From Cichorium intybus (lineage: Eukaryota > Streptophyta > Magnoliopsida > Asterales > Asteraceae): a DNA stretch of 64,000 nt. Both the position numbers and the translations under genes were made by a program. Position 1 is the first letter of the stretch; the number at the start of each line of letters is the position of its first letter. The stretch spans positions 118,099,798 through 118,163,797 of the forward strand of contig CM042012.1 of the NCBI GenBank assembly GCA_023525715.1, given 5' to 3'. Below the pieces are notes generated by a model. It was not told the origin of the DNA and did not search any database. It saw nothing but the letters and a program-made list of their open reading frames with translations. Positions 12,545 to 23,570 of the stretch are shown here, piece after piece.

Positions 12545-12955
12545 CTACACGAGCTTGGCAAGCACTTGGTAATGTATGGAAATTGGTTCCGGTTTTCCTC
12601 AAAAGTAAGTCAACATATTAACATCTACTTTGCTGTTTTGAAAGTAAACAAATAAATATTTATAACTGTTTACAAACTTTTTTTGGGGCTAGAAAACTCT
12701 ATTCAGCAAGGTGGTATCCCTGCAGCACGTTCTGTTGCACCATCTCTTTTAGAGGTCAATACAGACCCTTTCTTGCTGGTATCTTCCCAAAAAAAAAAAT
12801 CCCATTTTTTGTTTTGATTTATTTTATTAATTGGTTGAACAGACTGGAAGAGCTTTTACTACTAAGGGCTTGCAAGTTCTTGAATATGTTGGAAAAGAAA
12901 CCGCTGATGTTTTGATCACAGAAACAGGAATGGAATTTGACAAAAATGGTGGATA
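12545..12955 (+). pseudogene. Captured exons, possibly FAM114/DUF719-like (Helitron 1)
   Basis: Exon-like blocks are 12545-12604 (RAWQALGNVWKLVPVFLK, donor AGTAAG), about 12693-12754 (ENSIQQGGIPAARSVAPSLL) and 12843-12955 (GRAFTTKGLQVLEYVGKE and VLITETGMEFDKNGG). The last block, a VGKET-x-D-LITETG pattern, recalls the FAM114/DUF719 family. That comparison is from memory and weak. The parts are co-linear, so they probably come from one host gene. They follow the coiled-coil block without its proper ending. Confidence 0.45.
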
Positions 12956-13140
12956 TGAAACACGAGATCATTTACTGGAGAACTTATTATGATATATATA
13001 GGTTGGTTACACTTTAGCTTTTTTCGAGAGGCTCAATATGTATGATGATGCATCATTAAGCGGGTATAATAAATGTGGAATCATTAAACTTATATAAGTT
13101 TTTCGCCCTATTTTACTTATTTTTTTTTATTGTGTTGCAG

Positions 13141-13221
13141 TCTGTTCGGGTCATTTAATCCAAATTTGTTGATGTCAACTGCATATTATCGAACAGATCT
13201 ATACCAACAAGAAGTGCAGAA
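13141..13221 (+). pseudogene. Captured single exon, unrecognised (Helitron 1)
   Basis: After a TTGTGTTGCAG acceptor an open block encodes LFGSFNPNLLMSTAYYRTDL then YQQEVQK, ending at a GGTATG donor-like site. Clear splice sites and open frame suggest a real exon from a host gene, but I do not recognise the protein. It may belong to the gene before it or to a third donor. Confidence 0.35.
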
Positions 13222-13506
13222 GGTATGAATGGCACTTTTAAATATGTCTTTTTTTTATATCATTCCACACTTTCTGAAAGGGGAATCTAAATGACCATTT
13301 TGCCCTCATATTAGATCTAGAGAGTGGCTTCAAGATCCGCGAAAAGAAAGCGTCCCGACACATTACGACACACTGAACGAACTGGGCCACCCACCAAGCT
13401 GACCGAACCCGTGCGTAGCACGGGGCCCCACTAGTTTAAGGCAAAAAAAGGTAAAATCATATTCCTAGAATCTCATGCCATATCGAATTGTTAACAAAAT
13501 CAATGA

Positions 13507-13755
13507 AGAGAGAAGTAGAATGACAAGATGTTTTAATATATATTTTACGTATGATTGTAATCCACAACCATATTGTATGGTGTCATGCTTCATCATATTT
13601 TACGTATGATTGTAATCCATCACCATACTCCATGGTGCCATGCTCCATCACCATGCGTATGCACCATGATAAAGCATGACATCATAAAATATGGTTGTGG
13701 ATTACAATCATACATAAAATATATATTAAAACATATTGTCATTTTACTTTTCTCT
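13507..13755. mobile_element. Foldback MITE with about 65-bp inverted arms
   Basis: The left arm (from GAGAGAAGTAGAATGACAAG at about 13509) is the reverse complement, with few mismatches, of the right arm ending ATTGTCATTTTACTTTTCTC near 13755. The pairing continues through TGATTGTAATCCACAACCATA. The centre holds a second copy of ATTTTACGTATGATTGTAATCC and CCAT/ATGG palindromes. There is no coding capacity. The reading frames that cross it on both strands result from the palindrome. Confidence 0.8.
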
Positions 13756-14829
13756 CCACACAGAGAAGAAGAATAAGAGGACCATTTTTTATCCTTCCCT
13801 GTCGACACATACCACCTTTTTTTGACTTTAATGTAGATCAATAGAATAATATAATTATTAATTTAATCTTAAAAGAATATACTAACTTAGTATTTTAGTT
13901 ATAATTTTGAAAGTAATAAACATAAATGAATAAGTAAGATTGTGAATACATGCAAAACGACAAATATTGCTATTTTTAAAACATAAAATAAATGTCAAGT
14001 AATAAACATAAAGGGTTGAATTCTAAAACCAGGTTTGATATGTGGAAGTAGCACATGGGTTTTGTGGCGACTTGGCTTTGGATTGATTCGTGTGGCCGCC
14101 TCTTCCCTCGTCTCTAAAGTCACCGGCATTCACCTTTCATTAATATCCACAAAAAATAATCCGATATATCAATTCAATTATTTAATTATTACTTCTATTT
14201 AAAAGATATTTATAAGTTAAAAATAAAAAATACGAATGCATTCTATCCTGTTAATACTGACGTGCTCTAACCGAATTATGACGTAGCTTTCGAATGGAAA
14301 GAAATGGGTAGAAAAGGAGATATACAATGATAATTGTCGTTGTTGCTGACGTGTACTTAATTGCATTTGATGCTTTCTTTAACTTTTGCAAACTCTATAA
14401 GGTTGCTAGACGGATATACCCTGCATATTTCCATCATCGGTCTCTACACCACCACTTCCATAATCTATACAATCTCCACTTGAGGGACATGGTGTGTCCA
14501 AACACCTTTGAGCACCAATAGAGAGAATAACATGTAGAAAAAGTTAATAGTATGTTTATGAATGGAGAACTTTTAGTTTTTATAGTTATAATTATGCTTA
14601 TACAAGAAATCTCATAACATGCTTGGTAATATGATAACTATTTTCATCAGGGAACAAATTTGAGAAACTTCACATAATGGTAAGATAAAGAAGAAAGCAA
14701 GTGATATGAGACTTATGTAATCTACTTGAAGTATATCAAGTGCATTAGATTCTTCAAATCCAAAAAATGTAAAACTATAATTCTTATATGCAATAATCTT
14801 GAAAAGTGAAGCAAATTGTTTTAGGATTA
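13756..14829. other. Region without an identified gene
   Basis: AT-rich sequence with short frames only. The stretch 14041-14135 is less AT-rich and resembles a plant 5' region, but no gene follows. Nothing else can be supported. Confidence 0.3.
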
Positions 14830-15403
14830 AGGATACTTCAAATAAATTCAAGCACAATAATGAAGATGTGAACAACAAAATAAGGATTTAAAGTGGTTCG
14901 GTTCACTTGATCAGAGTAATCAAGCTGCGTCCACTATAGAACCAGAGAAAGATTTTATTGATAATCTTCAATAATAAAGATTTCAACATGTATTGGGATA
15001 CAATCAATGAGACATATTTATAAAGATCGTTTGACCTAATTTCTTCTAAACTACAACCCGTGAGCCTATCATCGACATAAGTGGCCAATGAACATACTAA
15101 CTTGGTCCCTAAGAAATTAGATGAATTGAGGTCAAACTTCTACTAGAGGTTCATCTTGTTGCTCTTCTACTAGCAGTTTCTGATCCCACAATTGATGTCA
15201 TATGTACCTTCAACCAAACTGAGACCTCTATTCCTCTAACCGAGGTCCTCTGACCGAGGTATTCCGCCAGAGTTCTTCTCACGGAGGTCCTCTGTCTTCG
15301 ACCGATGTCTTCTAGTGCCCGAAGCTTTGCTTCCGATTATAAGCCTATATTTTGATCTCTTCTGATTAGAAGCCTTTCTTTTGAACAGACTCCACATCTC
15401 AAC
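14830..15403 (-). mobile_element. Copia LTR, minus orientation
   Basis: Its right edge reads CACATCTCAACA directly before ATGTCCCACTTGGAGAC. On the minus strand that is a purine-rich TCCAAGTGGGACAT followed by an LTR starting TGTTGAGATGTG. The body includes GGTTCGGTTCACTTGATC and CAAGCTGCGTCCACTATAG, words typical of copia LTRs; a related LTR-like sequence is at 41126-41640. The left edge is not certain. Confidence 0.55.
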
Positions 15404-16330
15404 AATGTCCCACTTGGAGACTGATTAACCAATATTCTTCCACGTAAGCTTGTAACTCTAAACCTCTCTCTCTAGTCCTTGCCTTAACCTCAGTTCTATG
15501 GAAGACAATTGAAGTAGTGCATAACTTCAACTTCTCCATTGTTACTTCCTTGGTAAAAAGGCCAGCTGGATTTTTCATACCAAGGATCTTCTTCAAGTTC
15601 AAGGTACCATCACTTATCAATTCTCGGATAAAGTGATACCTCATATTGATGTGTTTCGTTCTTCCATGAAACACCAGATTCTTTCCCAGGAGAACTGCGC
15701 TATAGTTATCACAATGTAGGATGCAGTCCACATCTCAACAATGTCCCACTTGGAGACTGATCTCTTCTGATTAGAAGTCTTTCTTTTGAACAGAATCCAC
15801 ATCTCAACAATGTCCCACTTGGAGACTGATCAACCAATATTCTTCCATGTAAGCTTGTAACTCTAAACCTCTCTCTCTAGTCCTTGCCGTAACCTCAGTT
15901 CTATGGAAGGACAATTGAAGCCGTGCATAACTTCAACTTCTCCATTGTTACTTCCTTGGTAAAAAGGCTAGCTGGATTTTTCATACCAATGATCTTCTTC
16001 AAGTTCAAGGTACCATCACCTATCAATTATCAGATAAAGTGATACCTCATATTGATGTGTTCCGTTCTTCCATGAAACACCAGATTCTTTCCTAGGCGAA
16101 CTGCACTTTGGTTATCACAATGTCGGATGCAGCCCTTTTGATCCAACCCCAACTCTAATAGGAAGTTCTTCAACCAGATAAACTTTTGCTAGCTTTTGTT
16201 GTAGCCATGTGTTCAGCTTCGATGGTTGAAAGAGAAACACTCTTCTGTAATCTTGGCATAAAACCGATTGTTTTTCCTCCAACTGAACATAATACTCCTC
16301 GAAACAAGAACGTGATAGTTTCTGCAATCA
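15354..16330 (-). pseudogene. Decayed copia RNase H end, internally duplicated
   Basis: The minus strand at 15731-15399 encodes copia RNase H C-terminal sequence (LHCDNYSAVLLGKN, GRTKHINMRYHFIRE, GLFTKEVTMEKLK). A second copy with about 95% identity lies at 15759-16132, offset 405 bp from the first (15354-15727). Upstream on the minus strand, 16327-16115 is the preceding RNase H segment, frameshifted. The duplication junction coincides with the LTR/polypurine edge: CACATCTCAACAATGTCCCA occurs three times, near 15389, 15728 and 15798. Confidence 0.7.
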
Positions 16331-16938
16331 TTAATATGAAAAAGACTTGAAAACATCATTTGTCATTTACGTACCAAACAATCTAACCAAAGTCCCAATC
16401 GATGCTAGAACTTCATCTGATTCAAAAAGTTTATGGGATAGCCTATTGTTGGTTGATATACATATATGATTGGCTGATATACGCTTAACCCACTTCTGAT
16501 TTTGATTCAATCCATCATCGACAATTACCCTTACGTCTCAATGGACACTCTATGATTGAATACTCGTTTTATCTCAACTTTCCTAACTCTGTATTCGAGT
16601 TAAGATGTTTAATTGGTTCCTGCTATTGGAAGATATCAAACAAGGAATTCGATCCAACCTCATTTGTAAGGTTAGAAAAACACAAAACTAAGTATTTGAG
16701 TATTAATTTACAAACAATTGACGAAGTTCGTATTCTAACAAAGTCGGGGAACCCTAGACGGAGTTGTGGGCTTGTTTGAAGTTCGTATCCTCTTTGTTGT
16801 CGATGGTAGTGATAGAAGGTGTCAATGGCAGTGGATCCGGCTAGGGGAAGGAAGGAGGTGGTGGCAGAAGGGGCTAGCAGAGGTTGTTTTTGATTTTTGG
16901 GAGAAGCATTTCGGGCGAGTGAATTTGGCTTAGGGTAG

Positions 16939-16983
<45 letters not shown>

Positions 16984-17671
16984 AAGAAAGAGACGAAGTG
17001 GCGTGGGGTGTATAGGGTAGGGTGGGTGGGGTTTATTATTTTTTTATTTACTAAAAAAATAAAAAGGTAAAAAGAAAAATGAAAAGGGCAATAAGGTCAT
17101 TTTACCAGGGACCTCCGGTGTTTGTTTTGGAGACCACAGGGACTATTCGCGCTCGTTTTCGAATACTTGGACCAATAATGTAACCTCACAAAAACTACAG
17201 GACCTCTAGTGTAATTAACTCTTTAATTTTTTTTGATAATGATAAGCAAAACATCTTTTGCCAAAAAATAAAAAAAAAACATATACTTCACTAATTCGTG
17301 GTATGTTTTTTTCATATTATATGATCATTTTAGAATATAAATAAAGATTATTATTTGTGTGATATCGTGTTTGATCATTTTTGTTATTAGACCAATGGGT
17401 TTGATTGTCACGAAAGGCTCGTGATGACCAACATGACATCCATCACAGCCGTAAACACCATCTCGGATGTGTTGTGATGACTTGTGATGTGATGGTATGT
17501 GATCCAAATCAAGGAGGAGATCAAATAGCAAATGACTTATTTTTTTTAGAAAAAAAGTTATCACTCACTTATTTAAACAGCTAATAACAAACTAGCATTT
17601 TTATTATCATTGGATTAGTTTTTAATTAGAAAAGACGATGTTGTGTGATATTGTGATATGTATACTAGACT
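16331..17671. other. Region without an identified gene; contains a (GA)n tract
   Basis: 16939-16979 is a (GA)n microsatellite that passes into GAAA repeats. A 75-codon frame at 16552-16779 is not recognisable. 17085-17215 (GGGACCTCCGGTGTTTGTTT onward) resembles a common plant dispersed repeat tail. 17390-17500 is rich in GTGATG words. No gene can be supported. Confidence 0.4.
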
Positions 17672-18687
17672 TGTAACACCCCATTTTTTTCATAAAGCTT
17701 TATATTGCTATGGTTTTAACATACTTAACGTACTTCATGTCTATAAGACATGAATATCAAAATGCGGTCCAACAAAAACATTTGGTTTGCAAGTTTACAA
17801 CCATGGGTGTTACAAATTCATACCGAAATAAACCATAGCAAGCAAGTTAGAATTACAAACCATTGCATCAACAAAAAGTTCACTCCATCTATCATCCCAT
17901 TATCTTCGCGTCATCTACTTGCTACTTATTCATCGTCACTAGAACCTGGAATACATGACATCAAAATAAAATACGTAAGACGAAGACGTCTCGTGAGCTA
18001 CATGGGTTTGGACACAAAAACTTTATAAGCATAACTAAATCATTTTTCAAAACATTTATGATCATATCATATAAAGAAAAACACTTGCTGTCAAAACCTT
18101 TATAATTGAATCATATAAAAATACTTAGCTTTCCAAGGCCCTTCAAAATAAATTAAGTAACAAAATGGTTGTCATAAAACTTTCATTTTCTTTTCTTTAA
18201 CTTTGACTGATATTCATCATATTTGGATTTTTATACTTAGGGCCTTAATCACTATTGGTGATACCCCAAGTCTATACTGAGATGGTGAGAACAAAATCAA
18301 ACCACCTCATCATCTTTCACATGCTTTGACTGGTATCATAACATGCTTAATTTTTATACTTAGGGCATTAATACCCCAAGTCTATACCAGAATGGAGAGA
18401 ACTTGATCAGTCCATCCTGGCCTCATTAGTTTAGGACATCTACTTCGCGAAGGGATAGGTACCGTCCCAGTAGACTCCTCTATAGTCCCATTTCGGGAAC
18501 ATCATTGCCCGGGCCAAACTTCATCCTTACATTCACATTTCTTTACATTGTTTGCTTCAAAATACCAGTCATTTATAAAAATTAACTTTACTCAAATACT
18601 CATTACGGCTCAATGCCAAAAACATTGTTTCATATTAACAAAACATTCTTTCGTAACAACATATGGCTCAAACATTTCATAGGCTAA

Positions 18688-18845
18688 GCGCCAAAACATC
18701 TTCCATAATTTTTATAGGCTAAACGCCAAATTATTCTTTCAAAATCTTTTATAGGCTAAACGCCAAATCATTCTTTCATAATCTTTTATAGGCTAAACGC
18801 CAAAACATTCTTTCAAAAATCTTTTATAGGCTAAACGCCAAAACG
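18688..18845. repeat. Tandem array in the solo LTR (TATAGGCTAAACGCCAAA)
   Basis: Four to five units of about 38 bp contain TTTATAGGCTAAACGCCAAA followed by a CATTCTTTCA spacer. Each unit contains the imperfect inverted pair GGC/GCC. Degenerate copies begin earlier (GGCTCAATGCCAAA near 18606, GGCTAAGCGCCAAA near 18680). Confidence 0.85.
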
Positions 18846-19863
18846 TACTTTCATACACATTTAAATAAACTTTCGTAAGCATGACTAAATAATAAAACAC
18901 TTCACATTGAAAGTCACATAAAACTTTATAAACTTTTCGCCATGTACCCCAAAATGGGAAAAATGCCACATGTACTCACCTCGGTCGGCTTAGTCTTTGC
19001 CTCTACTTGCTTCTGCGCACTCCTTAGCTTCTATATTGATAATATAGAAGGTTAGTATTATATTCAAATATTAACATACTACATATGTTAACTAAGTCTC
19101 ATATCTACAACCCTTATCAAAAGAGTTCATACTAGCAATATTAAGTCCACAAGGCATGGATTTTATGAACCAATTGCTCCAACTATTCAGACTTATCGAC
19201 CTCAACATGTGCGTAATTAAAATTTTCAACTTGAACATGGTGTGTTCTTTACACACTCTTGATCTAGGAGATTTCAATTCCAGTCCACTTTCCAATTCCA
19301 AATGTCTAATACCAACTACATCCAGTTTCATCATATCGAGTTTTAACAAAAATCCGACTCAAAAACATATTATCTTTAACATAAACTCAACAACCAATGT
19401 TATATGATCACCAATTCTTCATCTTTTCAACTTTTCTCAAACATGCATCAAGGATTCCAACCCAATATTTAAAACTTTCATGTCATATGCGATTTTTGAC
19501 TCACAACAGTGATAATAACAAGAATCTATGCTCAATCTCGTCATGCATGAGTAAAATTTTCGGATTTAGGAACTAGGGTTTGAAAATCAATTATCCCCTC
19601 TTTCAATTTCTGTCCAAAAGTCTCAAAATTTCAGGAATTTAAGTAACCTAAACATGAAATTGCACAAAAATAAGTTCTTCCTTGCTCACCCTTGCTACCG
19701 CCGGCCGTGGAGGTCCTTTTCGCCGGAGAATTCCTGTCGGCAGCGGCGTATCGGCGCTTCTGGGTTGTGGTCGTCGACCTGCTGCAGTAGCAGCTCTCCC
19801 TTCTGCACCCACTTGCTCGATCTGATGCTTGCTGCAGCCTTTCCTTTCTCTCGATCTATAGTT

Positions 19864-19896
19864 CACACACACACACAGTCGAGGTGTGTGTGTGTG
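19864..19896. repeat. Perfect CA/TG hairpin, 13-bp arms, 7-nt loop
   Basis: CACACACACACAC at 19864-19876 and GTGTGTGTGTGTG at 19884-19896 pair perfectly around AGTCGAG. It lies at the edge of the GC-rich block of the solo LTR. Confidence 0.9.
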
Positions 19897-21700
19897 GGTT
19901 TTAGCTTCTCGATCTCACCTCTCTTTCTTCTGGTTTGAGTTTGCGTAAATGGGAAAAATGATCGCAGCCCACAGGGATGAGAAAGGACTTAAAGGCTGAT
20001 TTTAAATGAGAAAAGACGAAAATACCCTCCCCTTTCCAGACTTAAGACTAAGACGAGTCTTCTTAGTCTAAATTTTACTTGATTTTATAAGACTAAGACG
20101 AGTCGTCTTAATCTAGAGAAATTTCCAGCTTTTCTCTTTATTTGTTTCTTCAACTTTGCAGGGGAATAACTTCTTCGTACGAAATCTAAAACTTGCAAAC
20201 TTTATACCTCTAGAAAGGTGGGAACGAGATCTACAACTTTGCTCTACTGACTCAGGTCTAAATGTGTATAGATTTTCTGTTATTAACCCTTGAAAATGAC
20301 TCTTTGGTCATTTTTGTCACTTTTGGGCCATTTTAAAACCTTCATGTCTCCTTCGTTACAACTCTAAATGGCCTGATTCTTTTTCCTATATTTTTGTTAT
20401 CTCAAATACTACCAAAGTCACCTTGATGACCCTTTCCTAATTCCCTTTAGATTTAGAGATATTAATTTTTAAAGATTGCTAAATAAAAAATTTCTCTTTA
20501 GGTCCTTTATGCGATATAATTTCTACTTGAGTTCATATGTTACTATTATTTGACTAGAGTTACTTTCTTAATAAAATAAATCTATTACGATACGTTTATG
20601 CACATATAAAATATTAGATTTAGCGGAAACCAAGTTCATATAACTCAAGAAAGTTTTAGTTGTCACAAGACTAATCTGATATTGTGCTGTGATGATGTGG
20701 AAGTAATGTAACACCCTATCACATATGATGGTGTGATGTGTACACCCTTAACTCAACAGATCTAAAAGCATCCACAGTGGAAAGACTTTTTAGGAGAGTT
20801 TTTTTTTATAAAAATACTAAAAAATTAAAAACTACTTTGTAATCTATTATAAGAAAGTTTTTTCAATATGCTCTACATTAATTGTTTATATATGTTATCT
20901 AGTTACTCTATTAATTAAATACCGTAAATTTCCAAAAGGTTGTGTACGTTTTTTTTCTTTCGGGTAATGTAACGCGGGTCATCGGGTTTCGATTGCTTCC
21001 TTTCTCGATTTATCTCCATTCTCCCACATTCCTCTATCACAGCGCTTCCTGGATTAACCGTCATTGTAACACCCGGCTTTTAAAACAAAAACACCCCTGA
21101 AAAATTTTTCATTTAAAACACAGGTTTCAATACATAAAACCATAACAAGGGGTATATTTTAATGAAAACGGGTACAAGCGTATCAAGGAGAGTATAAAAT
21201 ACCGTAGTCTCCTTTAAAGCCGGGTTGCTACTAACAGCATCTAAGAGTCCTACTTCACGAGTCACGAACTCTATCTTGTCCCCTACCAGTATCATGCTAA
21301 CCTGCAGGGACAGTAACAAACGGTATGAGCTACAAAGCTCAGTGAATAATCAAATCTGTGGATAACACGTATGAAAACACAATCATATAACTGTCTGGAT
21401 ATCGAATCCAAACTCCTAGCCTTACTGGCTGACCATATATACTCTAGGATTTCACATCCTATTCTGTAGCCCTACAGGCTGAATCATAGTGACCTGTGAT
21501 CAACAAGCCACGTTAGTTATTTGCATTTATAATCATGTTTAACCATTTCTGTCCCATATTTCTTAGTCACAATGGACTGCATCATATATCATGGCTAACA
21601 GCCGCACCCTGTGTCATAGCTATATAAGCTGCACCAAAGCATTATCAATGTACAATTCATAGCCTGCAGGCCGCACCAGCTGGGTTTGATAACCCCATAT

Positions 21701-21985
21701 CATAGCCAAAAGGCTGCAACATGTACCTGTAACAAAATCATAGCCAAACAGGCTGTACCATGTACCTGTAACAAAATCATAGCCAAACAGGCTGCACCAT
21801 GTACCTGTAACAAAATCATAGCCAAACAGGCTGCACCATGTACCTGTAACAAAATCATAGCCAAACAGGCTGCACCAAATATCATAGCCCGAAGGCCGCA
21901 TCGGAGACATAGCCCGAAGGCCACACCGGAGTCATAGCCCGAAGGCCACATCGGAGACATAGCCCGAAGGCCGCACCGGTTGGAT
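21701..21985. repeat. Two successive tandem arrays in the 3' LTR
   Basis: Four to five units of about 38-39 bp (CATAGCCAAACAGGCTGCAC, then CATGTACCTGTAACAAAAT) are followed by four units of about 25 bp (CATAGCCCGAAGGCCGCACC plus GGAGA or similar). Both unit types share CATAGCC...GGC. Reading frames across the array on both strands are products of the repeat. Confidence 0.95.
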
Positions 21986-22614
21986 ATACAATCCAGAAAT
22001 CATAGCCATATAGGCCGCACCCATTGGATATAAAATCCAGAATTAGTTATGGCTCACGGATTAGCCGCTATTGCCTAGACGCACGGTTCCGTTCTTGTCA
22101 TCGCAATGACTCACGGCTTATCCGGTCTTGTCTCTTCAAACGTATCTTTGAACTATCAATTTCGTCCCACAATCAGTTTCAACCTGTAACAACTCAATCA
22201 TCATATATCACATATGGTATCAGTGAGATTACTCACCTGGATGCTAGCTGCATTAAATTCCCGGTTGTTTCTTGCCTTTACGTGCACCACAACCATTTTG
22301 TCTCATACCTATTTATCCATTTATATACCAAATGATAATAGGTTAATAATCATCTACATTGACTCTAATACACTAGAGTTCAATACAATATCATTACAAA
22401 CAATGCCTAGTTAATAAACTTTCCGTTTACTAACTTTTTATGAATTTTACTATTCACCGAGGCATTGGAATCGATCTACAGTGCCCCCGAGGGGTCGGAA
22501 ACTCAATATAAAAATTTTCCCAAACTTTTCAGACCATAACGAGCCTATGGTCCAAATTTGAGCTAAAACGGACAAGCCAAGCAAAAGTTAGCATTTCAAA
22601 GTCCCTGCCTGAGG

Positions 22615-22686
22615 GGCGCACCCCGCCCAGACATGGGCGCACTGCGCCTGGGCGCACCCCGCCAGGGGTTTGGGCGCACCGCGCCT
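22615..22686. repeat. CpG-rich inverted-word array in the 3' LTR, four copies
   Basis: GGCGC-nnn-GCGCC words (GGCGCACTGCGCC, GGCGCACCGCGCC and the imperfect GGCGCACCCCGCC) start at 22615, 22636, 22651 and 22673. They form two pairs spaced 21 and 22 bp. CTGTAGC lies at 22727-22733. Confidence 0.9.
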
Positions 22687-23555
22687 ATCGCCTGCAGAAG
22701 TCTCCTGTCCAGCCGCGATTTGTGCACTGTAGCACGCAGTTTTGGCTCATTAAGTCCTTAATCAGGTCCTTAATCGATTGGGGTTTGTTTCTAGGCTAAA
22801 ACCTTATACTTTAACAAGGTTTTCAACCATCCAAAACAACCAAATCAATCAAAATGAAGAATTAGGGTTCTTAGTTCCAAAACCCCAAAACTTCAAATTC
22901 ATCACTAATAGCAATCTACTTCCACTTTCTTTAGTTAAGTCCTTATTAGCATGACTTAAGAGAAGTATTACATCAACTTAACAACATAATCATCACTGCA
23001 AATGCAGTTTTGAGTTGCTACAAAACCCATCAAGAAATAACAAGCTAGAGCTTGAAGAACTAACCTTTCAAGCTTAGGAATCATCAATTCCAAGCCATAG
23101 TTCCAATTCCTTGCTTCAATCCCATGTTTTTCTGCAGAAATCGCATCCTTCTTGCTCTCAAGAATCATCCCCGTAACTGAAAATTGGCCAGTCAACAAGA
23201 GAGTCAACTCTCTCTATATACTCCAAAAATTTACATTTTTGGTCCTAAAGTTCCATTTCTTGAACTTTGACCACCAAAATCAAGTTTTATTACAATAAAA
23301 CTTTCATTTCTTACATTTTTGCCACAACCAATAATATTTTTCATATTTGGTCTTTCACATGGTCAAATGACCAAAATACCCTTTTTCGGTAAAACGACCA
23401 AAAATCAGTTTTTATAACATTTTAAGTCCAAAACTCAAAATATTATTTCAAACCAAATACTTTTCTGTCCAAAAGACCATTTTACCCTTCCAAGGTAAAA
23501 TGACCAATTTACCCTTTTATTATAATTATATAATAAAGCGTGTCTTGGCGTTACA

Positions 23556-23570
23556 AATTCTCCCCTCCTT
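23556..23570 (-). promoter_or_regulatory. Polypurine tract of the gypsy element
   Basis: On the minus strand AAGGAGGGGAGAATT directly precedes the 3' LTR start (TGTAACGCC). This primes plus-strand DNA synthesis in LTR retrotransposons. Confidence 0.85.

Larger units (their letters stand above)
9514..13434 (+). mobile_element. Helitron 1, complete non-autonomous, 3.9 kb, with captured gene pieces
   Basis: It starts TCTATATATTAAAACC directly after an A. It ends in the hairpin CCCGTGC-GTA-GCACGGG, then GCCCCACTAG, directly before a T. TC at the start, a 3' subterminal hairpin, CTAG at the end and insertion between A and T are the Helitron hallmarks. No Rep/helicase frame is present, so it needs another element to move. 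Inside are intron-exon pieces of several host genes, all in plus orientation (9937-10143, 11177-11730, 12545-12955, 13141-13221). The second Helitron (20898-32602) has matching ends. Confidence 0.9.
17672..20667 (-). mobile_element. Solo LTR of a gypsy-type element, 2,996 bp, TSD AGACT
   Basis: It begins TGTAACACCCC and ends TTGTCACA. AGACT flanks it on both sides (17667-17671 and 20668-20672). No internal region or second LTR is present, so it is a product of LTR-LTR recombination. The module order matches the other gypsy LTRs here when read on the minus strand: a GC-rich block at 19890-19695, a splice-donor-like AGGTGAGTA at 18981-18973, then a tandem array at 18845-18688. Strand is inferred from this order. 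No protein domain was found. Confidence 0.85.
21065..23555 (-). repeat. 3' LTR of the nested gypsy element
   Basis: The LTR runs from TGTAACACCCGG to GTCTTGGCGTTACA. It contains the tandem array 21701-21985, a splice-donor-like CCAGGTGAGT (minus strand, 22240-22231) and the CpG word island 22615-22686. The other LTR lies at a constant offset of 6,193 bp with no length change. Confidence 0.95.

Noticed and set aside
13573..13841. Overlapping frames on both strands near the MITE
   Set aside because: They mirror each other through the palindrome and are not coding.
20706..20760. TGTAACACCCTATCAC as the start of another gypsy LTR
   Set aside because: No matching end or TSD, and the surrounding GTGATG-rich sequence continues the flank of the solo LTR.
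21620..21960. Three overlapping repeat-rich frames on both strands (CNKIIAKQA, GYDFVTGTW, AMILLQVHG)
   Set aside because: They arise because the 38-39-bp array units keep several frames open; the same frames appear in the second LTR.
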